In this document: one piece after another, positions 8,291 through 17,014 of the stretch
How the letters are laid out: every line of letters begins with the position of its first letter
Numbering within the stretch: the first letter of the stretch is position 1
Assembly (NCBI GenBank): GCA_035552195.1
Contig: DASZLU010000115.1
Location: 41,588-105,587, forward strand
Direction: 5' to 3'
DNA length: 64,000 nt
DNA from: CAIKMD01 sp035552195
GTDB lineage: Bacteria > Pseudomonadota > Alphaproteobacteria > ATCC43930 > CGMCC-115725
Program-made: the position numbers and the translations under genes
Notes under the pieces: model-generated
What the model saw: only the letters and a program-made list of their open reading frames with translations
What the model was told of the DNA's origin: nothing
Database searches by the model: none

Positions 8291-9196
8291 CTAACCGAGC
8301 TCTTTCGCCAACAGCGCGCGGACGCGCTCGATGCGCGGCGACAGCGGCTCGGGGCGCCAGACGAGTTGGATCGCAACGCGGAGTCGGCCTTCGACCGGGA
8401 GCGCGCGCAGCGTGCCGCGTGCGATCTCGTCCTCAGCGATGATGCGCGGAGCGATCGCGACGCCGGCGCCGCTCATCACCATGTATTTGAGCGATTCGAG
8501 ATCGTCGCAATCGCCGACGATCTCGGGCGCGACGCCGGCCTCGCTCAGGCGATCAAGCATCGTCCGGCTGTAGCCGATGCGCGGCTCGTTCACGAGCAGC
8601 GGCAGCTTCGCGAACTCGGCCAAAGGCAGCGCGTCGCGCCGCTTGGCCAGCGGATGATTCGCCAAAGGATGGTTAGGGGGCGTCAGCAGCGCGATCTCGG
8701 TCTCGGCCAGATTGCCGCGCAGCAGCTTCTCCGAAACCGGCTTCACCTCGCCCTCGAAGACGATAGCGAGATCGAGCCGCTGCTGGTGGACGAGCCGCAG
8801 CACCCGCCGCGTGGTCGCGGTCACCAATTCCCAGCGGGTTTTCACGTTGCTGGCGGCGAGGGTTCGCGCGACGCGCGGCAAAACCGATTGCGCAAGGCCG
8901 GAATTAATGCCGATGCGAACCGTCGCACCCGGCTTGCCCTTGAGCTCGCGTGCCAATTCCTTGAGCGCCGACATGCCGCTGACGACGCTGGCGGCGGATT
9001 CGAGAAACGCCAGGCCATTGGCGCTCGGCTCGACGCCGCGGCTGTTGCGATAGAAGAGGCTGAAGCCAAGCTCTTCTTCGAGCAGCCTTATTTGCTCGGA
9101 TAGCGACGGCTGCGAGACGCCCATCTTGGCGGCGGCGCGGCTGAAGCTGCGCTCGTTCCAGATCGCATGGGCGTAACGAAGCTGGCGATCATTCAT
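8291..9196 (-). CDS. LysR-family transcriptional regulator (OxyR/CynR-like length)
   Basis: 301 residues. The N-terminal winged helix-turn-helix is clear (ERSFSRAAAKMGVSQPSLSE then QIRLLEEELGFSLFYR), followed by a LysR substrate-binding domain with VRIGINSGLAQSVLPRVAR and VMSGAGVAIAPRIIAE. It is transcribed divergently from the ligA-led operon starting at 9360, and the 163-base gap holds a T-N11-A site (9244-9258), so it is very likely the activator of that operon and of itself. The inducer is probably an aromatic compound or ring-cleavage product. Confidence 0.92.
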   Translation of the reverse strand: MNDRQLRYAHAIWNERSFSRAAAKMGVSQPSLSEQIRLLEEELGFSLFYRNSRGVEPSANGLAFLESAASVVSGMSALKELARELKGKPGATVRIGINSGLAQSVLPRVARTLAASNVKTRWELVTATTRRVLRLVHQQRLDLAIVFEGEVKPVSEKLLRGNLAETEIALLTPPNHPLANHPLAKRRDALPLAEFAKLPLLVNEPRIGYSRTMLDRLSEAGVAPEIVGDCDDLESLKYMVMSGAGVAIAPRIIAEDEIARGTLRALPVEGRLRVAIQLVWRPEPLSPRIERVRALLAKELG

Positions 9197-9243
9197 GCTG
9201 TTCAGACCGACGGCAGACTGCCCACGCAGAAGGCAATTGGATC

Positions 9244-9282
9244 ATAGGGAGCGCCTATAGGGATATCCCGAAATATTCCTAG
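9244..9282. promoter_or_regulatory. LysR-type operator in divergent promoter
   Basis: ATAGG-GAGCG-CCTAT (9244-9258) is a perfect dyad that fits the LysR consensus T-N11-A, and it is followed directly by the 10-bp palindrome GGGATATCCC (9260-9269) and by AAATATTCCTAG. A recognition site plus a second, less symmetric activation site is the usual LysR layout. It lies 38-52 bases upstream of the LysR start and about 90-115 bases upstream of ligA. Confidence 0.65.
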
Positions 9283-9359
9283 ATTCCCGCGCCTCAAGCA
9301 ACATAATCACAGACCAGCAAGCGGCGTTGGCCGCAGAGATAACAGGGACGGACGGCGAC

Positions 9360-9674
9360 ATGTCGGATTACGAACTCAATCGCGCCATCCACCACATCTA
9401 TACCGATCGCGCGCGCACCGAGGCGTTTCGCCGGGGCGACTATGCCGTGCTCGACCGCTTCACGCTGACCGGCGAAGAGCGCCGCGCCTTGAGCGAGCGC
9501 GATTTTCCGGCGCTCTGGGCGTTGCATGTCCATCCGGTGCTGCTGTTCCACCTGTCGGCGGTGCTCAATCCGCGCGAATGGTATCTCGAGAACGTCGTGC
9601 CCAACATCAAAAACGTGCCGAACAAATTCTATGACTATTACCACCCGCGCGATACGAAAACGGCTTCGGCATGA
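9360..9674 (+). CDS. LigA-type small subunit of an extradiol dioxygenase
   Basis: 104 residues from the ATG at 9360. The sequence MSDYELNRAIHHIYTDRART...FRRGDYAVLDRFTLTGEERR...FPALWALHVHPVLLFHLSAV is the LigA (protocatechuate 4,5-dioxygenase alpha) fold, a small helical subunit that caps the active site of the LigB catalytic subunit. The family is usually about 100-140 residues, so this is complete. Unusually, an ABC permease gene lies between it and its presumed partner at 10592. It is the first gene of the operon divergent from the LysR regulator. Confidence 0.85.
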   Translation: MSDYELNRAIHHIYTDRARTEAFRRGDYAVLDRFTLTGEERRALSERDFPALWALHVHPVLLFHLSAVLNPREWYLENVVPNIKNVPNKFYDYYHPRDTKTASA

Positions 9675-9744
9675 GAGTCGCGACGTGATCCCGGTCCTGT
9701 GATGGCGGCCGCGTGATGGCAGCAAGCTGATGGCAGCGCACTAA

Positions 9745-10569
9745 ATGGCAGCCCAGGGCGAACAGCTCCGCTCCGTCACGCAGCGCCGGCCGCGCCTGGG
9801 TCCGCGGCTTTCGCAGGTGAACATCAATGTCTGGCGGCTGCTCGTCTTTGTTCTGATCATCGCCGTCTGGTGGCTGGTCGCGGTGCTGGTCGGCCAGAAT
9901 TTCTTCCCGACGCCGTGGCAGACGGCGGTTGCTTCGGTGCAAGTGATTGGCGACGGCAGCGTGCCGCGCGCGACGCTCGACAGCGTCGGGGTGTTTCTCG
10001 CCGGCTTCCTGCTCTCGGCGGCTTTCGCCATTCCCTTTGGCTTGTTGATGGGCGGCATCCGTATCTTCGGCGCGACGATCGAAGGCTATGTCAACGCGCT
10101 CTCCGCGATGCCCCGTGTCGCTTTCATCCCGCTGGTGATCGTGTTCCTGGGGCTTGGCTTTGAGGCCAAGGTCTTCATCGTCTTCATCGGCGCGGTCATG
10201 CCGATCCTTATCAACACCTATTACGGCGTACTCAATTCCGACGGCGAGCTGATCGAGATGGCGCGCTCGGCCGGGGCCAGCGATACGCAGATTTTTAGGA
10301 AGATCATGCTGCCCGGCGCGCTGCCGTACATCACGGCTGGTCTCCGCGTCGGCGCGTCGCTTGCGCTCATCAATACGGTCGTCGCCGAGCTCTACACGGC
10401 GGTTAACGGGCTGGGCGGGTTGTTGTCGGTCTACGGCAACAGCTTCCGCATGGCGCCCTATTTCGTCGTCGTCTGCGTGCTCGCCGTGATCGGCGTTTGC
10501 ATCATGCAATCCCTGAAGCTGCTGGAGCGCCGCATGGAGCGGTGGCGCTACCGCGGCGATTCCATCTGA
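9745..10569 (+). CDS. ABC transporter permease, SsuC/TauC type
   Basis: 274 residues with about six membrane segments (for example RLLVFVLIIAVWWLVAVLV near the N-terminus) and the cytoplasmic EAA loop EMARSAGASDTQIFRKIMLP. It would form a homodimeric channel with the ATPase at 12450 and receive substrate from the binding protein at 11434. It is inserted between the two dioxygenase subunit genes, suggesting that uptake and ring cleavage are made together. Start at 9745; other starts just upstream are not better supported. Confidence 0.92.
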   Translation: MAAQGEQLRSVTQRRPRLGPRLSQVNINVWRLLVFVLIIAVWWLVAVLVGQNFFPTPWQTAVASVQVIGDGSVPRATLDSVGVFLAGFLLSAAFAIPFGLLMGGIRIFGATIEGYVNALSAMPRVAFIPLVIVFLGLGFEAKVFIVFIGAVMPILINTYYGVLNSDGELIEMARSAGASDTQIFRKIMLPGALPYITAGLRVGASLALINTVVAELYTAVNGLGGLLSVYGNSFRMAPYFVVVCVLAVIGVCIMQSLKLLERRMERWRYRGDSI

Positions 10570-10591
10570 AGCTCCGAGTGAAGAGAATCCC

Positions 10592-11437
10592 ATGGCCCAG
10601 ATCGTTTCGGTAATCGCCTCGACCCACAATCCGCGCATCTTCTGGAATCGCGATCAGGCCGATCCGAAAGATATGGAGACGCTCTACGGCACCTTCGGCA
10701 AGGTGCGCGAGCTGCTCGCAGCCACCAAGCCCAGTCTGATCGTCGGCATCGCCAACGATCATCTCGACAATTTCTTCTTCGACAATCTGCCGACATTCGC
10801 GGTCGGCACCGGGCCGGTCGCCGAAGGCCCGTTCTGGTACGAGACCGATGTGATGCATCTGCCGCGCTATCGCGCGTCCGTGCATCAGGATTTGGCGCAG
10901 TTCCTGCTCCGCCGCGGCATCGAAGAAGGCGTGCAATTCAGCCAAGTACACGACTTCAAGATCGACCACGCCTTTACCGTGCCGCTGTCTTTCGTGCGGC
11001 CCGAAGAAGATCTGCCGTTCGTGCCGGTGATGACGAATGCCTTCGGCTATCCGATTCCGCCCAACCGCAAATGGTACGAGCTCGGCCAGTTCCTGCGCCG
11101 CACGCTCGAGGCCTGGCCGGGGGATGAACGTGTCGCGGTGATCGGCTCGTTCAACCTCACCGTCGAGGTCGGCGGACCGAAGATGGGGAATTACAATTTC
11201 GATCTGCAGCGCTGGATCCTCGAGCAGATGCGTCTCGGGAATCGCGACGAAATTTTGAAGACACTGACCGTGCCGCGCCTCATCGAGGAAGGCAATTCGA
11301 CCTCGGAATTCCTCAACTACGTCACCTGCCTCGGCGTCGTCGAAGAGCGCAAGCCGACCTTCATCGATCACAAGCCGGTCAAAGGCGTCGGCACCTGTCC
11401 GGTGGCCTTCTGGGACCTCACGGGAGCCGCGGCGTGA
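10592..11437 (+). CDS. LigB-type catalytic subunit of a class III extradiol dioxygenase, variant active site
   Basis: 281 residues. His12 (ASTHNPR) and His57 (ANDHLDN) match the two iron-ligand histidines of LigB, and Glu239 (STSEFLNYV) matches the ligand glutamate. However the loop that in Sphingobium LigB reads G-T-G-G-M-S-H (catalytic base His195) reads GSFNLTV here, so valine stands in the position of that histidine while the following GP is kept. The protein may cleave a different substrate or work by another mechanism. It overlaps the next gene (GTGA). Its partner LigA is at 9360. Confidence 0.85.
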   Translation: MAQIVSVIASTHNPRIFWNRDQADPKDMETLYGTFGKVRELLAATKPSLIVGIANDHLDNFFFDNLPTFAVGTGPVAEGPFWYETDVMHLPRYRASVHQDLAQFLLRRGIEEGVQFSQVHDFKIDHAFTVPLSFVRPEEDLPFVPVMTNAFGYPIPPNRKWYELGQFLRRTLEAWPGDERVAVIGSFNLTVEVGGPKMGNYNFDLQRWILEQMRLGNRDEILKTLTVPRLIEEGNSTSEFLNYVTCLGVVEERKPTFIDHKPVKGVGTCPVAFWDLTGAAA

Positions 11438-12453
11438 GAGCACTTGCTTTTGTTTTCGTTGGGGCACTGACCGCGGCGACGCTGGCGATACCGGCGGCGC
11501 GTGCCGAGCCCTTCAGGCTCATCGTCACCGAAACCGAGACGCCGCTCGTCCCCAATTCCGTCGCCGATCTCGCGATCGGTCTCGGTTATTACAAACGTGC
11601 CGGCGTCGATGTCGAACTGGTGCGCGTGCAGCAAACACCGTCGGCCATTGCGGCGCTGCGTTCGGGCCAGGGCGATATGGCGAATGTTGCCCTCGATACC
11701 GCGTTGCAACTCGTCGGCCGCGACCAGATGAAGCTGAAAGGCGTGGTCTCGCCTGACAAGGCGTTGCCGTTCATGATCGCGGCAAAGAAGAGTATCGGCG
11801 CGGTCAAGGATATGACCGGCAAGGTATTCGGCGTCGCGCGCGTCGGCAGTGCCGATTATGCGATGAGCCGCGTCGTGCTCGATAAGCTCGGCATCGATGT
11901 CGACAGCCTGCGCTATCTCGCCGTGGGTCAGCCGCCAGTGCGCGCGCAGGCGCTCGCCGCCGGGCAGATCGATGCAACGACGATCTCGATCGGCGTCTGG
12001 CTTGCGATGCCGGATAAGAGCAACGTCAAGGAAATGGTCGATCAGGCGAGCTTTTACAAAGCCGCGCCATTCGTCTCGAAGCTTAACGTCGTGACCGATG
12101 ACGTAGCGAAAACCAAAGCAACGGCAGTCGCTGGCGTGGTGCGCGGCATCATTCTCGCCTCGCGCGACTTCGCCAAGGACCCGTCGCTCTGGGTGAAGGC
12201 GATGGAAAAAGCGCGGCCCGATGTGAAGCCGGCCGATCTCGAAGCGCTCGGCGAGGCCTATCGCAAAGAATGGAGCGTCAATGGCGGACTCAATCTCGAC
12301 GCCGTGAAATTCACCACCGACACCGATTACAAATTGCCCGACTTCAAGGATCTGCGCACCGTGAAGCCGAAGGAATGGATCGACACAAGCTTCATCGACG
12401 GCGTGTTGAAGGACATCGGCACCGATAAGACCATGGACGAGACCGGCCGATGA
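11434..12453 (+). CDS. ABC transporter substrate-binding protein, NitT/TauT type
   Basis: 339 residues starting with GTG at 11434, which overlaps the TGA of the LigB gene. Signal peptide MRALAFVFVGALTAATLAIP ending ARA. The mature domain has LIVTETETPLVPNSVADLAI, then GYYKRAGVDVELVRV and RSGQGDMANVALDTALQ, typical of NMT1/SsuA-like binding proteins. With the permease at 9745 and ATPase at 12450 it completes one importer. The likely cargo is the aromatic or N-containing substrate of this operon. Confidence 0.92.
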   Translation: MRALAFVFVGALTAATLAIPAARAEPFRLIVTETETPLVPNSVADLAIGLGYYKRAGVDVELVRVQQTPSAIAALRSGQGDMANVALDTALQLVGRDQMKLKGVVSPDKALPFMIAAKKSIGAVKDMTGKVFGVARVGSADYAMSRVVLDKLGIDVDSLRYLAVGQPPVRAQALAAGQIDATTISIGVWLAMPDKSNVKEMVDQASFYKAAPFVSKLNVVTDDVAKTKATAVAGVVRGIILASRDFAKDPSLWVKAMEKARPDVKPADLEALGEAYRKEWSVNGGLNLDAVKFTTDTDYKLPDFKDLRTVKPKEWIDTSFIDGVLKDIGTDKTMDETGR

Positions 12454-13292
12454 ACGATGCCGGGATCGCCATCCGCAACGTCTCCAAGGCGTTTCGCCGC
12501 GCCAAGGAAGAGACGGGCGTTCAGGCGCTCCAGCAGGTCTCGCTCGATATCGAGCCCAACACCTTCGTCTCATTGGTCGGGCCGTCGGGCTGCGGCAAGA
12601 CGACCCTGCTGCGCATGCTGAACGGGCTCATCGCGCCCGATAGCGGCGATATCCTCGTTGGCGGCGAGCCGCCGCGTCCCGGCCCGCATATGGGCTTCGT
12701 CTTCCAATCCTTTCGACTGATGCCGTGGCGGACGATCCGCGACAATGTCTCGTTCCCGTGCGAGGTCGGCGGGCTCGATGCGAAAGAGCGCGCCGAGCGC
12801 GCCGATCGACTGCTCGACATGGTTGGCTTGCGGCGCTTCGCCGATTCTTTTCCGAACGAGCTGTCGGGCGGCATGAAGCAACGCGCCGCATTGGCGCGCG
12901 CGCTGATTGCCGAGCCGCGCTATCTCTTGATGGACGAGCCGTTCGCCAGCCTCGACGCGCAAACGCGCGAATTCATGCAGATCGAGCTGATGAAGCTCTG
13001 GCAGCTTCATAAGAGCATCGTCGTCTTTGTGACGCATAGCGTCGATGAAGCGGTTTTGCTCTCCGACAAAATTGTGTTGCTGCGGCCTCGGCCGGGTCAG
13101 GTGGCGGAAGTACTGGACGTCAACCTGCCGCATCCGCGCTGGGAATACGATGCGCGCGAGCGGCCGGAATTCGTGCAGCTCCGTCATTATCTGTGGGAGC
13201 GGATCAAGGCGATGGTCGCCGCCGATCCGCAATCCGAATTCTATATGCGCGCGACCAAGCCATCGAACGCTGTGCTGGGCGCGGGCACGTGA
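12450..13292 (+). CDS. ABC transporter ATP-binding protein, SsuB/TauB type
   Basis: 280 residues, ATGA overlap with the binding-protein gene. Walker A GPSGCGKTT at about residues 44-52, signature LSGGMKQR, Walker B YLLMDEPFASLD and the switch His in FVTHSVDEAV are all intact. It energises the importer formed with the genes at 9745 and 11434. It overlaps the next gene by GTGA, so translation continues directly into the hydrolase. Confidence 0.95.
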   Translation: MNDAGIAIRNVSKAFRRAKEETGVQALQQVSLDIEPNTFVSLVGPSGCGKTTLLRMLNGLIAPDSGDILVGGEPPRPGPHMGFVFQSFRLMPWRTIRDNVSFPCEVGGLDAKERAERADRLLDMVGLRRFADSFPNELSGGMKQRAALARALIAEPRYLLMDEPFASLDAQTREFMQIELMKLWQLHKSIVVFVTHSVDEAVLLSDKIVLLRPRPGQVAEVLDVNLPHPRWEYDARERPEFVQLRHYLWERIKAMVAADPQSEFYMRATKPSNAVLGAGT

Positions 13293-14830
13293 CAGCACAG
13301 ACCGCGCGCGGCCGCAACGGCGTCGTGTCGGCGGGGCATGGCCTCGCCGGCGAAGCCGCCATCGGCGTGCTGCGCGCCGGCGGCAATGCCGTCGATGCCT
13401 CGATCGCCGCGGCGCTGGTGCTGGCGGTGGTTTGTCCTTACGCGGTCAGCCTCGCCGGCGATCTCTATGCGCTGGTCTATGAGCCGAACGGAGGCACGGT
13501 CGCCGGGCTGAACGCGACCGGCGCCGCGCCTGCTGCGGCAACGCGCGAGCGTTTTGCCAACGGCATTCCCGGCAATGGCATTCTCTCGGCAACCGTGCCC
13601 GGTATGTTGCGCGGTCTCGACGACCTGGCGCGCCGTTTCGGCACGCGGCCCCTCCCTGTGCTGCTGGCGCCGGCGCTCCGCCTCGCCGAAGATGGCTTCC
13701 CGGTTCATCGCCAGCTCGCGGCGAATACGCGCGATCGCGCCGAGTTGCTCGCCAAGCATGCTGCCGCGCGTTCGCTTTTTCTTCCCGCCGGCAAGCCGCT
13801 CGAAGAGCATACGCTGCTTCGCCAGCCCGATCTTGCTTCGGTGCTGCGCACCATCGCGAGCGGTGGTGTCGATAGCTTCTATCGCGGCGACATCGCCCGG
13901 GAGATGGTGGAAGCGGCGCAGGCGGCGGGCGGGCTTTTCAGCGCCGAGGATTTCGCCGCGCATCAATCGTTATGGCAGGAGCCGATCGCGGCGCCGTTCT
14001 ACGGCCACGACGTGCTGACCATGCCGCCGAATTCCTTCGGCGCGACCCTGCTGTGGCAATTGCTCGCGCTTGAGGCCGGCCGGATCGATGGCGTCGATCC
14101 TGACAGTGTCGATTTCATCCTGCAAGGCTATGAAGCGCGGCGCAGCGCCTATCGCGCCGTGGCGAAGCTCATCGCCGATCCAAGCCAGACCGAAGCCAAG
14201 CTCCGCCGTGCGTTGATCGAAGCCGTCGCCGGGGAGTCGCCTCGCGACGGGCAGCCAGCACCCGCCGAGGCGCGCGATCGCTGCACCACCTGCGTCACCG
14301 TGATCGATCGGGCTGGCATGGCCGTGTCGCTGATCGAAAGCGTCTCGGCGCCCTATGGAGCGGGCGTTGTCCTCGACGGCACCGGCATCCTGCTCAACAA
14401 CCGCATGGCCGGTTTCAACATCGATGCCGAGAGCGACAATTGCGTTGCGCCGGGCAAGCGGCCGGCAAACACGCTCGCACCCTGCCTCGTGATGAAAGAC
14501 GGCAAGTTGGTGATGAGCGTCGGCACACCGGGGACGGTCGGCCAGACCTGCACCTTGGCGCAATTCCTGGCGCGGGTGCTCGCTTGCCGCGAGGACCCGA
14601 CCACGGCGACAGCCAAGCCGCGCTGGTCGGTCGATTTTCAGGGCAAGCTGGTGGTCGAAGATACGATGGCTCCGGCGCTGCGCGCGGCGGTTCAGGCGCG
14701 CGCACCCGAGTTGCGGGCGATGCGCGAAGGCTGGATCAGCTTCGGCTCGATCAAGCTCGCTGCCAGCACGCCGGACGGGCTGCTCGGCATCGCCGATCAC
14801 CGGCGCGTCGCGGAGGCTCTCGCATGGTAG
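13289..14830 (+). CDS. Gamma-glutamyltransferase-family N-terminal-nucleophile hydrolase
   Basis: 513 residues from GTG 13289 (GTGA coupling); the open frame further upstream is inside the ATPase gene. GVVSAGHGLAGEAAIGVLRA, then GGNAVDASIAAALVLAV is the GGT N-terminal signature, and CTTCVTVID contains the predicted autocleavage/nucleophile Thr333. The usual TTHxS motif has Cys in place of His. There is no signal peptide, so the enzyme is cytoplasmic, unlike classical periplasmic GGTs; cytoplasmic homologues include the oxamate amidohydrolase HpxW. In this operon it may hydrolyse an amide or gamma-glutamylated intermediate. Confidence 0.85.
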   Translation: MTAQTARGRNGVVSAGHGLAGEAAIGVLRAGGNAVDASIAAALVLAVVCPYAVSLAGDLYALVYEPNGGTVAGLNATGAAPAAATRERFANGIPGNGILSATVPGMLRGLDDLARRFGTRPLPVLLAPALRLAEDGFPVHRQLAANTRDRAELLAKHAAARSLFLPAGKPLEEHTLLRQPDLASVLRTIASGGVDSFYRGDIAREMVEAAQAAGGLFSAEDFAAHQSLWQEPIAAPFYGHDVLTMPPNSFGATLLWQLLALEAGRIDGVDPDSVDFILQGYEARRSAYRAVAKLIADPSQTEAKLRRALIEAVAGESPRDGQPAPAEARDRCTTCVTVIDRAGMAVSLIESVSAPYGAGVVLDGTGILLNNRMAGFNIDAESDNCVAPGKRPANTLAPCLVMKDGKLVMSVGTPGTVGQTCTLAQFLARVLACREDPTTATAKPRWSVDFQGKLVVEDTMAPALRAAVQARAPELRAMREGWISFGSIKLAASTPDGLLGIADHRRVAEALAW

Positions 14831-14947
14831 AGGGCGCGGTTATAAGCGGCGGCTATGCCTCGATCCGCAATTCCATTTTGCCGCGTGCGGCAGCACTTCG
14901 TACGATCTGCTCAACAGAATCCGCTATTCCAGCGATCGGAGAAAACT

Positions 14948-16132
14948 ATGCGTAATGGCTATCGGGTCATCGACGTGGACAGCCACGTCACCCCCTCGCT
15001 CGAAGTGCTGCATCGCTATGCGAGCGCCGCGGCGAAGGATCGCTGGAGCGAGCTCGATCCTTATATCCGCACGATGAAATCGCCCGAGGGCCGCGGTCAT
15101 CCGAAAGAGCCGTGGCACACGATCAAGGTCAACCCCATTCCTTACAACCGCATCGCGGGCCAAAAGGCGGGCGCCGAGAAGATCGAGAAGGGCGGCGCCG
15201 GCGCGGTCGAAGGCCGGGTCGAGAATGTCTCGTCCGAGGTCTGCCACGAACGCATTCAGCACGACAATCCGACCGGCCGTCTCGAAGACATGACGCTCGA
15301 AGGCGTCGATGTGAACGTGCTGATCCCCGGCACCTGGGCACCGGCGTCGAGCGCGCTCGATCCGGCGATCACCACCGGTCTCTACGACGCCTATCACAGC
15401 TATATGAAAGACTTCTGCAGCGCCGATCTCAATCGCCTCAAAGGTCTCTTCCTGGCGCCGGGCAAGAACATCCCCTGGGCGGTCGAGCAACTGAAGAAGC
15501 ACGGCAAGGACAGCTGGATATCCTGCGTGTGGCCGTCGCTGCCCGAAGGCATGCCGATCGACGATCCCGATCTCGAGCCGCTCTGGGCGGTGATGAACGA
15601 TCTGCATCTACCGATCATGCATCACAGCTTCTTCTACGAGCCGCCGTATTTCCCCGGCTATCGCGACATCTGGGGCAACTCGGCGATCGCCCGGACCGCG
15701 GCGCATCCCTGGGGCGCGCAGCGCTCGCTCGCTTACGTGATCTGCGGCGGCATCCTCGATCGCTATCCCAACATCAAGGTCGGCTATTCCGAGACCGGTC
15801 ACGGCTGGCTGCCGACCTGGCTGCTGCGCCTCGACAGCCAGGTGCATTACGTGAAGGGCGTCATTCCGAAGCTCAAATACCTGCCGACGGAATATGCCAA
15901 ACAAGGCCGCATCTGCGTCTGCATCGAGGCGCATGAAGGCCCGCTGATGACCAAGGCGGTGAACGATATCCTCGGCGACAAGTGCCTGATGTACGCGTCG
16001 GACTTCCCGCATCCTGAAAGCGATTGGCCGCATTCCGTCGACAACGTTCTCAAATGGGGTAACATCATCGGCGAGCCGGGGATGAAGAATCTCATGTCGG
16101 CGAACGCCGATCGTTATTTGCGGATGGCCTGA
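14948..16132 (+). CDS. Amidohydrolase_2 (ACMSD-like) metal-dependent hydrolase/decarboxylase
   Basis: 394 residues from the ATG at 14948 (GGAGA upstream). Metal-site motifs are DVDSHV at the N-terminus, MHHSFFYE in the middle, SETGHGWLPTWLLRLD, and the terminal Asp in YASDFPHPESDWPHS. The family includes ACMSD, LigJ and related decarboxylases or hydratases acting on ring-cleavage products, which fits its position downstream of LigAB. It may process the ring-fission product. The gap to the preceding gene is 117 bases, with no terminator. Confidence 0.88.
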   Translation: MRNGYRVIDVDSHVTPSLEVLHRYASAAAKDRWSELDPYIRTMKSPEGRGHPKEPWHTIKVNPIPYNRIAGQKAGAEKIEKGGAGAVEGRVENVSSEVCHERIQHDNPTGRLEDMTLEGVDVNVLIPGTWAPASSALDPAITTGLYDAYHSYMKDFCSADLNRLKGLFLAPGKNIPWAVEQLKKHGKDSWISCVWPSLPEGMPIDDPDLEPLWAVMNDLHLPIMHHSFFYEPPYFPGYRDIWGNSAIARTAAHPWGAQRSLAYVICGGILDRYPNIKVGYSETGHGWLPTWLLRLDSQVHYVKGVIPKLKYLPTEYAKQGRICVCIEAHEGPLMTKAVNDILGDKCLMYASDFPHPESDWPHSVDNVLKWGNIIGEPGMKNLMSANADRYLRMA

Positions 16133-16148
16133 TCGCTGGGAGGCGATG

Positions 16149-16607
16149 ATGATGGATTTCGAGAAGGCGATGAAGTTTCTCGAGACCGCGAAATCCATCG
16201 GTCGCGAAAAAGGCGTCGAGGTATCGGTCGCGATCCTCGACGCGGCCGGGCATCCGGTGCTGGTCGCGCGCGGCAAGCCTGATTCGTGGCATGGCCCTTA
16301 CATGGCGATGGGCAAGGCGCGGCTCGCCGCCGCCTTCAAGAAATCGACCGCCAAGCTGATGGAGCAATGGGCGGACCGCATGCACTATCCGCTCAGCCTG
16401 ACCGAGATCATTCCCGGCGGTGTCACGCTCAATCCCGGCGGCGTGCCGATCTACGAGAACGGCGAATGCATCGGCGCGATCGGCGTCGGCGGCTCGTCGC
16501 CGCAAGGCGATCACGAGGTCGCGCGCAAGACGGTCGAGGCGCTCAATGCGCATAAGCCCGGCACGGGCAAAGATAAGCTTGGCCAGGAGGGGGAGGCAGC
16601 CGAATGA
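16149..16607 (+). CDS. GlcG/HbpS-family (DUF336) protein
   Basis: 152 residues (ATGs at 16146, 16149 and 16152; GGGAGG at 16138-16143 favours the later two). EVSVAILDAAGHPVLVARGK, then YMAMGKARLAAAFKKST and GGVPIYENGECIGAIGVGGS are the standard HbpS/GlcG segments. Members bind heme or cobalamin-like ligands or act as small accessory proteins in catabolic operons; the exact role is unknown. It is coupled by ATGA to the RidA gene. Confidence 0.9.
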   Translation: MMDFEKAMKFLETAKSIGREKGVEVSVAILDAAGHPVLVARGKPDSWHGPYMAMGKARLAAAFKKSTAKLMEQWADRMHYPLSLTEIIPGGVTLNPGGVPIYENGECIGAIGVGGSSPQGDHEVARKTVEALNAHKPGTGKDKLGQEGEAAE

Positions 16608-16984
16608 AGAAGCAGGCGATCCGCACCGAAAACGCGCCGGTTCCGACGGGGCCGTTCAACCAGGCGATCCGCATCGGCAACATGGTCTTCACCTCGGGCC
16701 AGGCCGGGCGCAATCGCGAGACCGGCAAGATGGGCGATATCCACGATCAGGCGCGGCGCTGCATCGGCAATCTCTCCGAGATACTGAAGACCGCCGGCGC
16801 GTCGCTCGCCGACGTCGTGAAGGTGACGGTGTTCCTGCGCAACGCCAGCGACTGGAAAGGCTTCAACGAAGAATACGTGAAGCTGATGCCCGAGCCGCTG
16901 CCGGCGCGGACCTCGGCGATCGTGCAGCTGAAAAGCGACGACATGCTGTGCGAAATGGAATGCATCGCCGTCATCCAGGATTGA
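16604..16984 (+). CDS. RidA/YjgF-family protein (enamine/imine deaminase or 2-aminomuconate deaminase type)
   Basis: 126 residues, ATGA overlap with the preceding gene. APVPTGPFNQAIRIGNMVFT, then SGQAGRN and ADVVKVTVFLRN are RidA hallmarks, and the C-terminal ECIAVIQD is in place of the more usual EIEAVA-type ending. Cytoplasmic trimeric RidA proteins hydrolyse reactive enamines and imines, and one branch (AmnD) deaminates 2-aminomuconate in aminophenol degradation. Beside an extradiol dioxygenase and an ACMSD-type amidohydrolase this branch is an attractive guess, not shown. Confidence 0.9.
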   Translation: MKKQAIRTENAPVPTGPFNQAIRIGNMVFTSGQAGRNRETGKMGDIHDQARRCIGNLSEILKTAGASLADVVKVTVFLRNASDWKGFNEEYVKLMPEPLPARTSAIVQLKSDDMLCEMECIAVIQD

Positions 16985-17014
16985 GCTCTCGTCTTTTTAG
17001 ATAAGGAATTCCCG

